Source: an uncultured Flavihumibacter sp.
GTDB lineage: Bacteria; Bacteroidota; Bacteroidia; Chitinophagales; Chitinophagaceae
Direction of reading: 5' to 3'
Length of the DNA stretch: 41,570 nucleotides
Assembly (NCBI GenBank): GCA_902168225.1
Contig: CABHOW010000161.1
Span: forward strand, 1 to 41,570
The notes below the pieces were generated by a model that did no database searches, was not told the origin of the DNA, and worked only from the letters and a program-made list of their open reading frames with translations. Shown here one piece after another: positions 32,079 through 40,590 of this stretch; within the stretch, counting starts at the first letter, position 1, and each line of letters begins with the position of its first letter. The position numbers and the translations under genes were made by a program.

Positions 32079-32992
32079 TGCAGTATTGGCATAACTCAAT
32101 ACGTTTTATTTTTTTTGGTAATTATTTTTATGGTATATGTGCCGTTGCGCTGTCTATTGAAACAGCTTACCAACAAGCTATTCCTCTGAATAGTGTGCTT
32201 TCTTACTTGTTTATTTTTTCTATTACAGTATTGTATTATACACATGCCTATTTACATCATTCCTATACCGCCCCTCCCATCCACCATGAAAGGGCTAACT
32301 GGTATTATAAAAATAAAAAATGGGTGCTTGTTTCTCAGCTATCTCTTACTGGTATATGCTTTTTTTTAGTATTGATTTTTATATATGGATTACAACCTCA
32401 TTTCAAATTTTTGCCTATTCAAACCTGGTTGCTTCTTTTGCTCGCCTTGATTGCATTGGGTTTATATTATGGGGGTTGGCATCCCGGCAAATCAGGCATC
32501 AGCTTACGCCATACCGGTTGGTTGAAACCAATAGTTATTGCTTTTGCCTGGGCTTGTTGTGTATCTTTTCTACCCATGGTTTTTTACGATCTACATAACA
32601 AAAGCAGTAAAACCTATTCTTTGGTTACCTTATTTTTATTTGTTAAAAATTGGCTTTACATCAGTGTATTATGTGTGCTTTTCGATATTAAAGATTACGC
32701 CACAGATGCTAACCAAGCACTTAAAACATATGTTGTGCAATATGGGCTCAGAAAAACAATTTTTAATTTTGTGATTCCTATTGCTGTTCTTGCACACTGT
32801 TTTCTTCTGCTAACAGCCTACACGAGGGGCTTTCATGCAAGTAGAGTTATATTCAACACGATACCGTTTATTTTGTTAATAATTGTTGCTTGGTCGATGC
32901 ATCGTCGTAAGTCGATTCTCTATTATCTTGCGGTAATTGACGGACTCATGCTGATAAAAGCCCTATGCGGCATCGCTGGCTCCCTTTTCTAA
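32078..32992 (+). CDS. UbiA-like prenyltransferase-related membrane protein (divergent)
   Basis: 304 residues with eight or nine membrane helices. The segment VLFDIKDYATDANQALKTYV (about 206-225) matches the second Asp-rich motif of UbiA prenyltransferases (DxxDxxxD) and the following KT. The first Asp-rich motif (NDxxDxxxD) is missing: the corresponding loop after helix two is rich in His and Tyr (HAYLHHSYTAPPIHHERANW). Family known: enzymes that attach prenyl chains in quinone, haem or lipid synthesis. The lost motif makes activity doubtful or altered. It sits between a lipoprotein and an M42 peptidase on the same strand. Confidence 0.65.
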   Translation: MQYWHNSIRFIFFGNYFYGICAVALSIETAYQQAIPLNSVLSYLFIFSITVLYYTHAYLHHSYTAPPIHHERANWYYKNKKWVLVSQLSLTGICFFLVLIFIYGLQPHFKFLPIQTWLLLLLALIALGLYYGGWHPGKSGISLRHTGWLKPIVIAFAWACCVSFLPMVFYDLHNKSSKTYSLVTLFLFVKNWLYISVLCVLFDIKDYATDANQALKTYVVQYGLRKTIFNFVIPIAVLAHCFLLLTAYTRGFHASRVIFNTIPFILLIIVAWSMHRRKSILYYLAVIDGLMLIKALCGIAGSLF

Positions 32993-33002
32993 AAAAAATA
33001 TT

Positions 33003-34124
33003 ATGGCTACTACCAAAAAAACAAAAAGTACCGGCTCCAAACAAGTTACTACCCCTGCCTCCATGCAGTTTTTAAAAGATTATATTAATACCCCCTCTCC
33101 TGTTGGATTTGAAAGCGGCGGGCAAAAATTATGGCTTGATTATATTAAACCCTTTGTTGATACTATCTATACAGACCCTTATGGAACAGCTGTTGGGATT
33201 ATTAACCCCGATGCACCCTTTAAAGTAGTGATAGAAGCACATGCCGATGAGATCAGCTGGTTTGTAAATTATATTAATGATCAAGGCCTTATCTACTTAA
33301 AGAGAAATGGAGGAGTTGATCATCAAATTGCACCGGCAAAAAGGGTATGGATACATGGTAAGAAAGGGCCGGTAAAAGCCGTTTTTGGGTGGCCTGCCAT
33401 CCATACCCGTTTGAGTAATCCCGATCAAAAAGAACCGAATCCCAAAATTGAAAATCTATGTTTAGATTGCGGCGCAAGATCTAAGAAAGAAGTAGAGGCT
33501 TTGGGTATACATATAGGTTCGGTAGTAACATACGAAGAAGGTTATGAAGAACTGGCTTACGATTTTTTAATCGGAAGAGCATTTGATAATCGGGTAGGCG
33601 GCTTTATGATTGCAGAAGTTGCCAGGTTGTTAAAAGAGAATAAAAAGAAATTACCTTTCGGATTATACATTGTAAATGCTGTACAGGAGGAAATTGGATT
33701 ACGCGGGGCTGAAATGATTGCACGCAGAATAAAACCCAATATTGCGATCATCACCGATGTTACACATGATACCAATACACCTATGATCAGTAAAATCATT
33801 GAAGGCGATATTCAATGCGGTAAAGGGCCTTCTTTAGCATATGCACCTGCCATTCATAATAAATTGTTGAAACTCGTTGAAGACGCCGCCGAAAAAAATA
33901 AGATACCTATTCAAATGCGTACACTTAGCAGAAGTACCGGTACCGATACCGATAGTTTCGCGTATGCAAATGATGGATGCCCTTCCGTATTGATTTCTAT
34001 CCCCTTACGATACATGCATACGACGGTTGAAATGCTACATAAAGATGATATCACAAATACAATCCGATTAATGTATGAAACACTATTAACCTTAAGTCCG
34101 AAAACAAACCTGAGCTACTTATAG
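33003..34124 (+). CDS. M42 family metallo-aminopeptidase
   Basis: 373 residues. Cytoplasmic enzyme of the glutamyl/deblocking aminopeptidase family that trims short peptides and forms tetrahedral dodecamers. Two-metal ligands are visible: His in EAHADEI, Asp in FDNRVGG, Glu pair in VQEEIGLRGAE, Asp in IITDVTHD and His in RYMHTTVEML. A lysine-rich leader (MATTKKTKSTGSKQ) precedes the fold, which starts at about residue 20. It follows the UbiA-like gene after 10 nt. The next gene has its own promoter-like element. Confidence 0.93.
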   Translation: MATTKKTKSTGSKQVTTPASMQFLKDYINTPSPVGFESGGQKLWLDYIKPFVDTIYTDPYGTAVGIINPDAPFKVVIEAHADEISWFVNYINDQGLIYLKRNGGVDHQIAPAKRVWIHGKKGPVKAVFGWPAIHTRLSNPDQKEPNPKIENLCLDCGARSKKEVEALGIHIGSVVTYEEGYEELAYDFLIGRAFDNRVGGFMIAEVARLLKENKKKLPFGLYIVNAVQEEIGLRGAEMIARRIKPNIAIITDVTHDTNTPMISKIIEGDIQCGKGPSLAYAPAIHNKLLKLVEDAAEKNKIPIQMRTLSRSTGTDTDSFAYANDGCPSVLISIPLRYMHTTVEMLHKDDITNTIRLMYETLLTLSPKTNLSYL

Positions 34125-34176
34125 GATATGTTATTAAAACGTGAATTTTAGACACGATATGGCAGGAAAAATGCCC

Positions 34177-34185
34177 TAAGTTTGC
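34177..34185 (+). promoter_or_regulatory. Candidate promoter of the amidotransferase-like gene
   Basis: TAAGTTTGC is a full match to TAnnTTTGC and lies 4 nt before ATG 34190. Just upstream, TGGCAGGAAAAATGCC (34160-34175) also has the GG and GC spacing of a sigma-54 promoter; it is itself an inverted repeat (GGCA/TGCC). Only one of the two readings may be real. Confidence 0.45.
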
Positions 34186-34189
34186 AATA

Positions 34190-35029
34190 ATGAGTTATAC
34201 AGAAAACAAGCAAATAAAGATCGCTATTCTCGATTTGTACGAAGGGCAGGCTAATCAGGGAATGCGTTGTATTCGAGAAATTATTAATCAATGGGGAGAA
34301 AACTGTTCGCTTGATGTACAGTATGAAGAGTTTGATGTTCGCCTCAAGCAACAATTACCTTCACTTGATTATGATATATTTATCTCTAGCGGCGGACCCG
34401 GATCTCCATTGGAAAGTGAGGGTAGCGAATGGGAAGAAAAATACTTTAATTGGATTGCGGAAGTAGAGGCATGGAATCATAAAGAACATCATTTACCAAA
34501 GAAATATATATTCTTTATTTGTCATAGTTTCCAATTAGCATCTCGTTATTTCAAGATCGGTAAGGTATGTAAAAGGGTATCAACTGCTTTTGGTGTATTC
34601 CCTATCCATATGTTAGAGGAAGGAAAAAACGAGACTGTTTTCGACGGGTTAAAAGATCCTTTTTATGCAGTAGACAGTAGAGATTTTCAAGTTATTGAGC
34701 CCGATATGGATCAGTTAGCTTATTTAGGGGGTACCATTTTAGCTATCGAGAAAGAAAGGCCGCATGTGCCGTATGAAAGGGCTATCATGAGTATCCGTTT
34801 TACAGATTACTTTATCGGTACCCAATTTCACCCTGAAGCAGATGCGGTAGGTATGGGTATGTATTTACAAAGAGAGGATAAAAAGAAAACGGTTATTGAA
34901 AATCACGGTGCAGAGAAATGGGCAAGCATGGTTAAGCACTTACAAGATCCGGATAAAATTATGTGGACCTACAATCATATTTTACCCAATTTCTTAAATC
35001 AAGCTGTTGGTGAATTGGTAACTTTCTAA
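34190..35029 (+). CDS. Class I glutamine amidotransferase-like protein
   Basis: 279 residues, cytoplasmic. Triad-type GATase1 fold: oxyanion strand SSGGPGSPLES (about 65-75), nucleophile elbow FICHSFQLA (Cys near 111) and His-Glu in QFHPEAD (about 210-216). Such domains release ammonia from glutamine, or hydrolyse gamma-glutamyl bonds when solitary. There is a long insertion between strands and a 60-residue C-terminal helical extension. The next gene, after 119 nt on the same strand, is an ATP-grasp-like protein; such pairs can make amide or peptide bonds. The substrate is unknown. Confidence 0.85.
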   Translation: MSYTENKQIKIAILDLYEGQANQGMRCIREIINQWGENCSLDVQYEEFDVRLKQQLPSLDYDIFISSGGPGSPLESEGSEWEEKYFNWIAEVEAWNHKEHHLPKKYIFFICHSFQLASRYFKIGKVCKRVSTAFGVFPIHMLEEGKNETVFDGLKDPFYAVDSRDFQVIEPDMDQLAYLGGTILAIEKERPHVPYERAIMSIRFTDYFIGTQFHPEADAVGMGMYLQREDKKKTVIENHGAEKWASMVKHLQDPDKIMWTYNHILPNFLNQAVGELVTF

Positions 35030-35148
35030 AGCAAACCAATCCGTACAAAATGATTGGGGGTTTTCAAAATAGACTGGCAAAAAAACAGCAGAAATAAAAA
35101 AGTAAATGTTTGCCTCTTATTAGTTATTTTGATACAAAAATGTAGGCT

Positions 35149-36345
35149 ATGGTTCCTGCTATCCGCTCGGTATATAATGGTGCTTTTACCCAAGCCAAAT
35201 ATGCGGCTTATTTGGATGAGCTCCATGCTAAGCACCCCGGTGCAATAGAATTCAGGGTTGCTGAAACGCCTATCTTTATTGATCGAAACTTTAAAAATAA
35301 AATACTTAACGCCTGTGAAGCTATTGTTGATGTAATAGTATCACCAAATTTTAATACCCTTACCGAGCGCGCCATACCTACAAACGTTAAAGTACCGGGG
35401 TACTCGGCACATACTCATTTTATTGCTTTCGATTTTGGTATTTGTAAAAACGAAGCGGGAGAACTAGAACCACAATTAATAGAGATGCAGGGTTTCCCTA
35501 CCCTATTTGCTTATCAGATTTGGCATGAAGAAATTACCCGAAAACATTTTTATATACCTGATAATTATAGTGCTTATTTGAATGGGTTTACACCTGAAAC
35601 TTATGCCGAACTTTTACAAGATATTATTCTCGGAAAGTACAATCGGGAAGAAGTCGTTTTGCTGGAGGTATTACCACATCAACAAAAAACAAGGATAGAT
35701 TTTTATTGTACAACCGACTATATAGGTATACCTGTAGTTTGTTTAACTGAATTAATAAAAGAAGGTAATCAATTGTTTTATAAAAAAGGAGATCGCACCA
35801 TTCAAATCAGGCGTATATACAACCGTATTATTTTTGATGATCTGCAACAGCAGGAGGCCGCCATACAAGAAAAAGGAAAAATTTTACAGGAAGATTTGGA
35901 TGTTGAATGGGTGCCTCATCCCAACTGGTTTTATAGAATCAGCAAGTATACCTTACCCTTTATCAATCATCCTTATGTTCCTCTAACGCAGTTTTTGCAT
36001 GAGATACAAACAATGCCCACCGATTTAGAAAACTATGTATTAAAACCTTTGTTTTCCTTTGCCGGACAAGGCGTTGTGATAGATGTTACCCCTGCCGATA
36101 TTGCTGCGGTGAAAGATCCTGAAAATTGGATACTACAGAAAAAAGTAAATTATGCGGCAGCTGTTGAAACACCCGATGAGCCTGCGAAAGCAGAGATTCG
36201 TATTTTTTATTTTTGGGAAGAGGGTGCAAAACGCCCGGTGGCTACCAATAACTTAGCTCGCTTAAGTAAAGGTAAAATGATCGGTGTCAGATATAATAAA
36301 GATAAAGAATGGGTTGGAGGAAGTTTAGCCTACTTCGAATTATAA
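35149..36345 (+). CDS. ATP-grasp-like protein of unknown function
   Basis: 398 residues, cytoplasmic. The C-terminal third reads like an ATP-grasp domain: YVLKPLFSFAGQGVVID (about 304-320, ATP-binding lysine plus glycine-rich loop), WILQKKV, AEIRIFYFWEE and the arginine/asparagine pair in VATNNLARLSKGKMIG. The N-terminal two thirds (NVKVPGYSAHTHFIAFDFGI, LIEMQGFPTLFAYQ) suggest a preATP-grasp and substrate part. This is by-eye recognition; I know no described function. It could act with the upstream amidotransferase-like protein as a ligase. It converges on the BioF-like gene with a 1-nt gap. Confidence 0.6.
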   Translation: MVPAIRSVYNGAFTQAKYAAYLDELHAKHPGAIEFRVAETPIFIDRNFKNKILNACEAIVDVIVSPNFNTLTERAIPTNVKVPGYSAHTHFIAFDFGICKNEAGELEPQLIEMQGFPTLFAYQIWHEEITRKHFYIPDNYSAYLNGFTPETYAELLQDIILGKYNREEVVLLEVLPHQQKTRIDFYCTTDYIGIPVVCLTELIKEGNQLFYKKGDRTIQIRRIYNRIIFDDLQQQEAAIQEKGKILQEDLDVEWVPHPNWFYRISKYTLPFINHPYVPLTQFLHEIQTMPTDLENYVLKPLFSFAGQGVVIDVTPADIAAVKDPENWILQKKVNYAAAVETPDEPAKAEIRIFYFWEEGAKRPVATNNLARLSKGKMIGVRYNKDKEWVGGSLAYFEL

Positions 36346-36346
36346 T

Positions 36347-37438
36347 TTATTGTAACAAACTGATCAATACATTCAATTGGCTTACAGAATTAAATGCATG
36401 TAAAATAATTCTTAGTCTTTCTTCTCCTTTAGGCACTGTTGGATACAGTATGGGCCTTACATCCATACCTGCCTCTTGCAATTGAGCTGCCACTGCTTTA
36501 ACAGCTGTATTACCCGGTATGATTACTCCCTGTATAGCTGTATTCGAATTAATTTTAGCATAACGAATAGGGGCTTGTTGAAAATGTTCTATTAAAAAAG
36601 CCAATTGAGCACGTTCGGCATCCATAGTAGGGAATAACTGATAACTAGATTTTATCGCAGCTATTGACTTCGAGGGTAAGGAGGTTGTATACATGAGGCT
36701 TCTGGAAAAGTTGATCAAATAGTTCCTTAGCTTATTACTGCCTAATACAATGGCACCATGGCAACCCAGTGCTTTACTAAAAGTATGCACACGTGCAAAT
36801 ATATCTTCTTCGCAATGATGCATCTGCACCAGTCCTTCCCCCCTTTCTCCAATAATACCGGTTGCATGCGCCTCATCAATGATTAAATGGGCATCATACC
36901 TTTTAGCTAAGCTAACGAGTTCATCTATATTACAACTATCCCCATCCATGCTAAATAAAGATTCCGTAATAATAAAGCAATTACCTCCGTTACGATGCTG
37001 CAATTTTTTTTCGATATCCTGTAGATCGTTATGTTTAAAAGCAAAAGCCTTTGCTCTTGAAAGAACGATACCATCCCTTAAAGACGCATGAGATAGCTGG
37101 TCGTATAAAATAGTATCCGATCTATCAGCAACAGCAGATAATAATCCAATATTTGCATCATATCCTGAATTAAAAATAATACCGGATTCGGCATTATGAA
37201 ACGCTGCAATTATTTGTTCTGTTTCTTCAATCAAATCATAATTACCTGCTAATAATCTTGAACCCCCGGAACCCGATTGCAGTTTACCGTCAACTTGCTT
37301 CAATAAACCTTTGGTAGCAATCCCCAAATAATCATTGGAGCAGAAATCAACTCCTTCCTTTTTTTGAACAAGCGACCGCAATGCGTTTATGGCAGCCCGC
37401 TGATCCAATCTTTTTTCAAGAAAGCTATCGTTATACAT
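36347..37438 (-). CDS. bioF: 8-amino-7-oxononanoate synthase-like alpha-oxoamine synthase
   Basis: 363 residues, PLP-dependent. The family condenses an amino acid with an acyl-CoA (BioF: alanine plus pimeloyl-ACP/CoA in biotin synthesis; relatives KBL, SPT and ALAS). Visible are FCSNDYLGIA, GSGGSRLLAGN, IIDEAHATGIIG (PLP-contacting Asp and His) and the PLP lysine in HTFSKALGCHG. No other biotin genes are near, so the symbol is tentative; an orphan member for sphingolipid or other lipids is possible. A TAGTTTTG -7 box lies 4 nt before the ATG. Confidence 0.85.
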   Translation of the reverse strand: MYNDSFLEKRLDQRAAINALRSLVQKKEGVDFCSNDYLGIATKGLLKQVDGKLQSGSGGSRLLAGNYDLIEETEQIIAAFHNAESGIIFNSGYDANIGLLSAVADRSDTILYDQLSHASLRDGIVLSRAKAFAFKHNDLQDIEKKLQHRNGGNCFIITESLFSMDGDSCNIDELVSLAKRYDAHLIIDEAHATGIIGERGEGLVQMHHCEEDIFARVHTFSKALGCHGAIVLGSNKLRNYLINFSRSLMYTTSLPSKSIAAIKSSYQLFPTMDAERAQLAFLIEHFQQAPIRYAKINSNTAIQGVIIPGNTAVKAVAAQLQEAGMDVRPILYPTVPKGEERLRIILHAFNSVSQLNVLISLLQ

Positions 37439-37442
37439 GTTT

Positions 37443-37450
37443 CAAAACTA
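37443..37450 (-). promoter_or_regulatory. Candidate -7 element of the bioF-like gene
   Basis: TAGTTTTG on the minus strand matches TAnnTTTG, with a TTG 23 nt further upstream. In the same 51-nt divergent spacer, TATCATTGC (37463-37471) may serve the miaE-like gene (one mismatch). Confidence 0.45.
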
Positions 37451-37489
37451 CTTAAATCATCCTATCATTGCAGCAACAATCAATGTTTT

Positions 37490-38104
37490 ATGTCATCATC
37501 CTTATCAACAGACACAAAAAATATTCTGGGACTTCATTTACCTACCGATCCTCGTTGGGTAAATCTTGCCTCTATATCGTTAGAAGCGATCCTCACAGAT
37601 CATGCTTATTGTGAGCAAAAAGCAGCCTTAACATGCATCTCATTAATTCAACGCTATTCCGATAAAACTGAATTGGTTAGTGCCTTGGCACCTATTGTTA
37701 CGGAAGAATGGGGTCATTTTAGACTGGTACTCGCCGAATTGGATAAGCGCGGTTTACTATTGGGTAAGCAACGAAAAGACCTTTATGTGAATAAGTTACT
37801 TGAGTTTCAAAAAAAGGGCGGACATATAAACGATCGGATGTTAGATCAGTTATTAACGATGGCGCTTATTGAAGCTCGAAGTTGTGAGCGTTTTAAAAGA
37901 TTGAGTGAGGGTTTAGAAGACGCCTATCTAAGAAAATTCTATAGAAAATTTATGGAGAGTGAAGCAGGGCATTATACCCTCTTTATCAACTTAGCCGATA
38001 CCTATTTACCTAAGCTAAAAGTTCGAAAGCGCTGGCAGGAATGGTTAAAGTATGAAATCGAAATCATGAAAGAAATAGAGCTAAGGGGAGATAGAATCCA
38101 TTAA
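37490..38104 (+). CDS. miaE: MiaE-like tRNA-2-methylthio-N6-dimethylallyladenosine hydroxylase
   Basis: 204 residues, ferritin-like four-helix diiron protein. Iron ligands are visible in the pattern CEQKA, EEWGH (ExxH), EARSCERF and ESEAGHY (ExxH). MiaE hydroxylates the isopentenyl group of ms2i6A37 in tRNA with O2. ATG 37490 (MSSSLSTDTKNILGLHLPTD) was chosen, because an in-frame upstream start would run through the divergent gene. The window also holds miaA, the first enzyme of this pathway. Transcription is probably closed by the bidirectional terminator that starts 4 nt after the stop. Confidence 0.9.
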   Translation: MSSSLSTDTKNILGLHLPTDPRWVNLASISLEAILTDHAYCEQKAALTCISLIQRYSDKTELVSALAPIVTEEWGHFRLVLAELDKRGLLLGKQRKDLYVNKLLEFQKKGGHINDRMLDQLLTMALIEARSCERFKRLSEGLEDAYLRKFYRKFMESEAGHYTLFINLADTYLPKLKVRKRWQEWLKYEIEIMKEIELRGDRIH

Positions 38105-38107
38105 AAA

Positions 38108-38140
38108 ATAAGCCCTCCAAAAATAGTGTGGAGGGCTTAT
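38108..38140. terminator. Bidirectional terminator between miaE and the OmpA gene
   Basis: Perfect 12-bp stem ATAAGCCCTCCA / TGGAGGGCTTAT with a 9-nt loop, between convergent genes. A run of U follows on the minus strand (TTTTTT), and a weaker AT-rich tail on the plus strand. Confidence 0.88.
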
Positions 38141-38161
38141 ATTATAGATATATACTATTCG

Positions 38162-39514
38162 TTATTCTTGTACTCTAAATTCTACGCGACGATTCAGTGC
38201 TTTTCCTTTTGCAGTTTTATTATCTGCAATTGGCTTAGTACTACCAAATCCATCAGTAATTAAACGCTCACCTGCAATTTTCTTACTGAATAAGTATGCT
38301 TTAACGGCATTTGCGCGCTTCAATGAAAGTGGCTTATTGATCTTATCAGAACCTGTATTATCAGTATGGCCATCAACATACAGTTTCAATGTAGGATAAT
38401 CATTTAGCGCTTTCACTACTTTCTCTAACTCAACTTTAGAGGCTTTCGTTAGAATAGCTGTTCCGGTATTAAATAATATTTTTCTATTATCGAACTTATA
38501 TTGAGCTGCTAATTCAGGGCAACCGAAGTTAGCTACAGTACCTTTTACGGTAGGACATTTATCTTCTTCATCGTTCACACCATCGCCATCTGTATCGGGG
38601 ATAGGGCATCCTTGGTAACGTGCTAAGCCCGGAACAGTAGGACATTTATCTTCCTCATCGTTGATGCCATCTTTATCAGTATCAGGAATCGGGCATCCAT
38701 GATATTTAGCAATACCCTTAACTGTAGGGCATTTATCTTCCTCATCATTGATACCATCACCATCTGTATCCGGGATAGGGCATCCTTGATATTTAGCAAC
38801 ACCCTTAACAGTAGGACATTTATCATCCTTGTCTAAAATGCCATCTCCATCAGTATCTTTCTCAACTACAGGTGGTGGAGGCGGTGGGGGGGGTGGTGCT
38901 ACTACGATAGGTGTAGGCTTATCCTTCAATGGAGATACAATACCTATAGAATAAGCTAAGTGGTTTACGGCCAAATTAGAAACAGCCGGACGGAAATTAA
39001 ACTGTGTATTTACAAAGGTTTCATTACCCAAATTGAACTGTAATCCCATACCCGCTGTTCCTTGAGCTGCAAAATAGGTTCCACCATACATGGAAGTACC
39101 AACTCCAAAAGCAAGGTAAGGAACAAGGACATACTTATCTGTTAATAGCTTAAGATGTATATTAGCATCTGCTTCCAACAAAAATTTATTGCTCGTTACA
39201 GGGGCTACACCGGATTTTGGGTAGAATGGGTATTGGGTAAATGTACCGCCTAACTGGCCTACAAAGTCAATATGATCTGTAAGACCTTCAACATATTGTA
39301 AAGCTATACCGGGGGTAGTTTCAGTAGTTTTAGCCCAGGTTTTGTTCTGTAAAACAGTTGAGAGAGAGTTTTTTGAGATGCGCTCCGCAGTGTACATGTC
39401 ATTCAGGAAAAAAGACACACCCAAAGAAGGTCTTTTTTTATAACTCTCAGTAGTTTGGGCATGTGAGGCCGTAAGAAAACCAAGCGTTATTAAAGAAAAC
39501 AGTAATTTCTTCAT
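38162..39514 (-). CDS. OmpA-family outer membrane protein with thrombospondin-3 repeats
   Basis: 450 residues. Signal peptide 1-19 (ends SHAQ). The N-terminal part (about 25-205) is a predicted outer-membrane beta-barrel. A proline-rich linker (VVAPPPPPPPPP) leads into four calcium-binding TSP3-type repeats (DTDGDGIxDxxDKCPTVKG, about 220-335). The C-terminal OmpA domain (about 340-450, NTGTAILTKASKVELEKVV ... DGHTDNTGS ... LSLKRANAVKAYLF) binds peptidoglycan. It anchors the outer membrane to the wall, and this layout is typical of Bacteroidota. A TATTTTTGC promoter box is 23 nt upstream. Confidence 0.95.
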   Translation of the reverse strand: MKKLLFSLITLGFLTASHAQTTESYKKRPSLGVSFFLNDMYTAERISKNSLSTVLQNKTWAKTTETTPGIALQYVEGLTDHIDFVGQLGGTFTQYPFYPKSGVAPVTSNKFLLEADANIHLKLLTDKYVLVPYLAFGVGTSMYGGTYFAAQGTAGMGLQFNLGNETFVNTQFNFRPAVSNLAVNHLAYSIGIVSPLKDKPTPIVVAPPPPPPPPPVVEKDTDGDGILDKDDKCPTVKGVAKYQGCPIPDTDGDGINDEEDKCPTVKGIAKYHGCPIPDTDKDGINDEEDKCPTVPGLARYQGCPIPDTDGDGVNDEEDKCPTVKGTVANFGCPELAAQYKFDNRKILFNTGTAILTKASKVELEKVVKALNDYPTLKLYVDGHTDNTGSDKINKPLSLKRANAVKAYLFSKKIAGERLITDGFGSTKPIADNKTAKGKALNRRVEFRVQE

Positions 39515-39536
39515 AAACAGATTTTTAGTAATTGGG

Positions 39537-39545
39537 GCAAAAATA
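39537..39545 (-). promoter_or_regulatory. Candidate -7 promoter element of the OmpA gene
   Basis: TATTTTTGC on the minus strand is a full match to TAnnTTTGC, giving a leader of about 20 nt. No clear -33 TTG. Confidence 0.5.
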
Positions 39546-39597
39546 CATTGAGAAATTGGTTCTGAAAAATTATGGAATGTTTATCTTTTAATATTTT

Positions 39598-40104
39598 TTA
39601 AAGGAGTTTAGGCTTCTCAATCACCTCTAATTTCACTTTTGTAAGCCCTTTTTTAATAAAATCTAGCTCTTTAGCAGCTGCTCTGCTCAAGTCTATGACC
39701 CTACCCTTTTTTTTCATTTTCGGGTGCATACGGTCGTTTATCCGTACAATTACGGTTTTGTCATTACTTAAATTGGTTACCCTAACCCAAGTGTTGAGTT
39801 TAAGATTGTTACTGGCTGCAGTCATTTTTTTGTTGCGGAAAATCTCCCCCGTTGCTGTTCTGGTTCCATCGAGGTTGGCGCTATAAAAACTGGCAATTCC
39901 CGTTATTGGCTTAAGTGTTTTAATAAATATCAGCGAATCGGCACCCGCCAAACTATCTTTCTGGGCGCTGGTATCTAAACCAATAATTTTAATAGTGGTA
40001 TCCCTTCCCATGCCGGTCGTATCTACTTGCGCCTGAATAGTTGTAGCAAAGTAGAAGCAAAAAAGGAATAGCAATAGCTTAATCATATAGTAATATTTTT
40101 TCAT
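39598..40104 (-). CDS. RlpA-like double-psi beta-barrel protein
   Basis: 168 residues. Signal peptide (about 1-25, ends ATTIQAQ), so periplasmic or outer-membrane. Residues about 70-165 form the RlpA/DPBB domain: GIASFYSANLDGTRTATGEI, MTAASNNLKLNTWVRVTNLS, VIVRINDRMH, VIDLSRAAAKEL. RlpA acts as a lytic transglycosylase on naked glycan strands at the division site in some species. Unlike E. coli RlpA there is no SPOR domain and no lipobox. Residues 26-68 are a Asp/Thr/Ser-rich spacer. Catalytic competence was not verified. Confidence 0.85.
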   Translation of the reverse strand: MKKYYYMIKLLLFLFCFYFATTIQAQVDTTGMGRDTTIKIIGLDTSAQKDSLAGADSLIFIKTLKPITGIASFYSANLDGTRTATGEIFRNKKMTAASNNLKLNTWVRVTNLSNDKTVIVRINDRMHPKMKKKGRVIDLSRAAAKELDFIKKGLTKVKLEVIEKPKLL

Positions 40105-40241
40105 ATCACTCGGTTAGCTGATGTAAAATACGGTTAAGAAACGACTTCTGCTATAGCCGAGGATAAATTTTGCCTGCTTAGCCAAATTTCATGCCACGAA
40201 GGGGCTTAAAGCATAACGCTCCAAAACATTTGCAAGTGGCT

Positions 40242-40269
40242 AATAATTAATTATTGATTATTAATTATT
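40242..40269. terminator. AT-rich hairpin downstream of the DUF952 gene
   Basis: AATAATTAAT and ATTAATTATT form a perfect 10-bp stem with an 8-nt loop, 6 nt beyond the stop at 40276. It contains only A-U pairs, so the terminator call is weak. Nothing else is seen in 40105-40275. Confidence 0.3.
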
Positions 40270-40275
40270 TAAATA

Positions 40276-40581
40276 TTAAATAAATTCAATCTTTTCTACG
40301 GCACTCAAGTTCAAAGTACCATAAATATGAGGGAAATACTCATTTACAGAGTCGGCAAAATCGAATTTGAGTGGATACGCAAGTTTTTCAGGATTGATAG
40401 TAAGCTTCACAAGGTCGGTTCGACCTAGATAATACCGCTCCAATACCCCTGCCACTTGCTTAGCAGTACTGCAATGTATAAAACCTTCCTTCGCAATAGA
40501 ATCTGCCTCATAATAACCTTTTACTTTAGCAAGTTCCCATTGTGCGGAACTGGTAATATGATAAATTGGCTCAGTATGCAT
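40276..40581 (-). CDS. DUF952 family protein
   Basis: 101 residues from ATG 40581 (MHTEPIYHITSSAQW). The open frame would allow TTG 40590, but ATG is better placed, 9 nt after the aroC stop. Family blocks IYHIT, SIAKEGFIHCSTAKQVAGVL, LVKLTINPEKL and YFPHIYGTLNL are clear. DUF952 has a fold related to ADP-ribosyltransferases, but no activity is established. It is probably in one transcript with chorismate synthase; no functional link is obvious. Confidence 0.88.
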   Translation of the reverse strand: MHTEPIYHITSSAQWELAKVKGYYEADSIAKEGFIHCSTAKQVAGVLERYYLGRTDLVKLTINPEKLAYPLKFDFADSVNEYFPHIYGTLNLSAVEKIEFI

Positions 40582-40590
40582 GTATACCAA

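Noticed and set aside
38590..38860. Tandem DNA repeats in the OmpA gene as a mobile or CRISPR-like element
   Set aside because: They encode the TSP3 calcium repeats in frame and are explained by protein structure.
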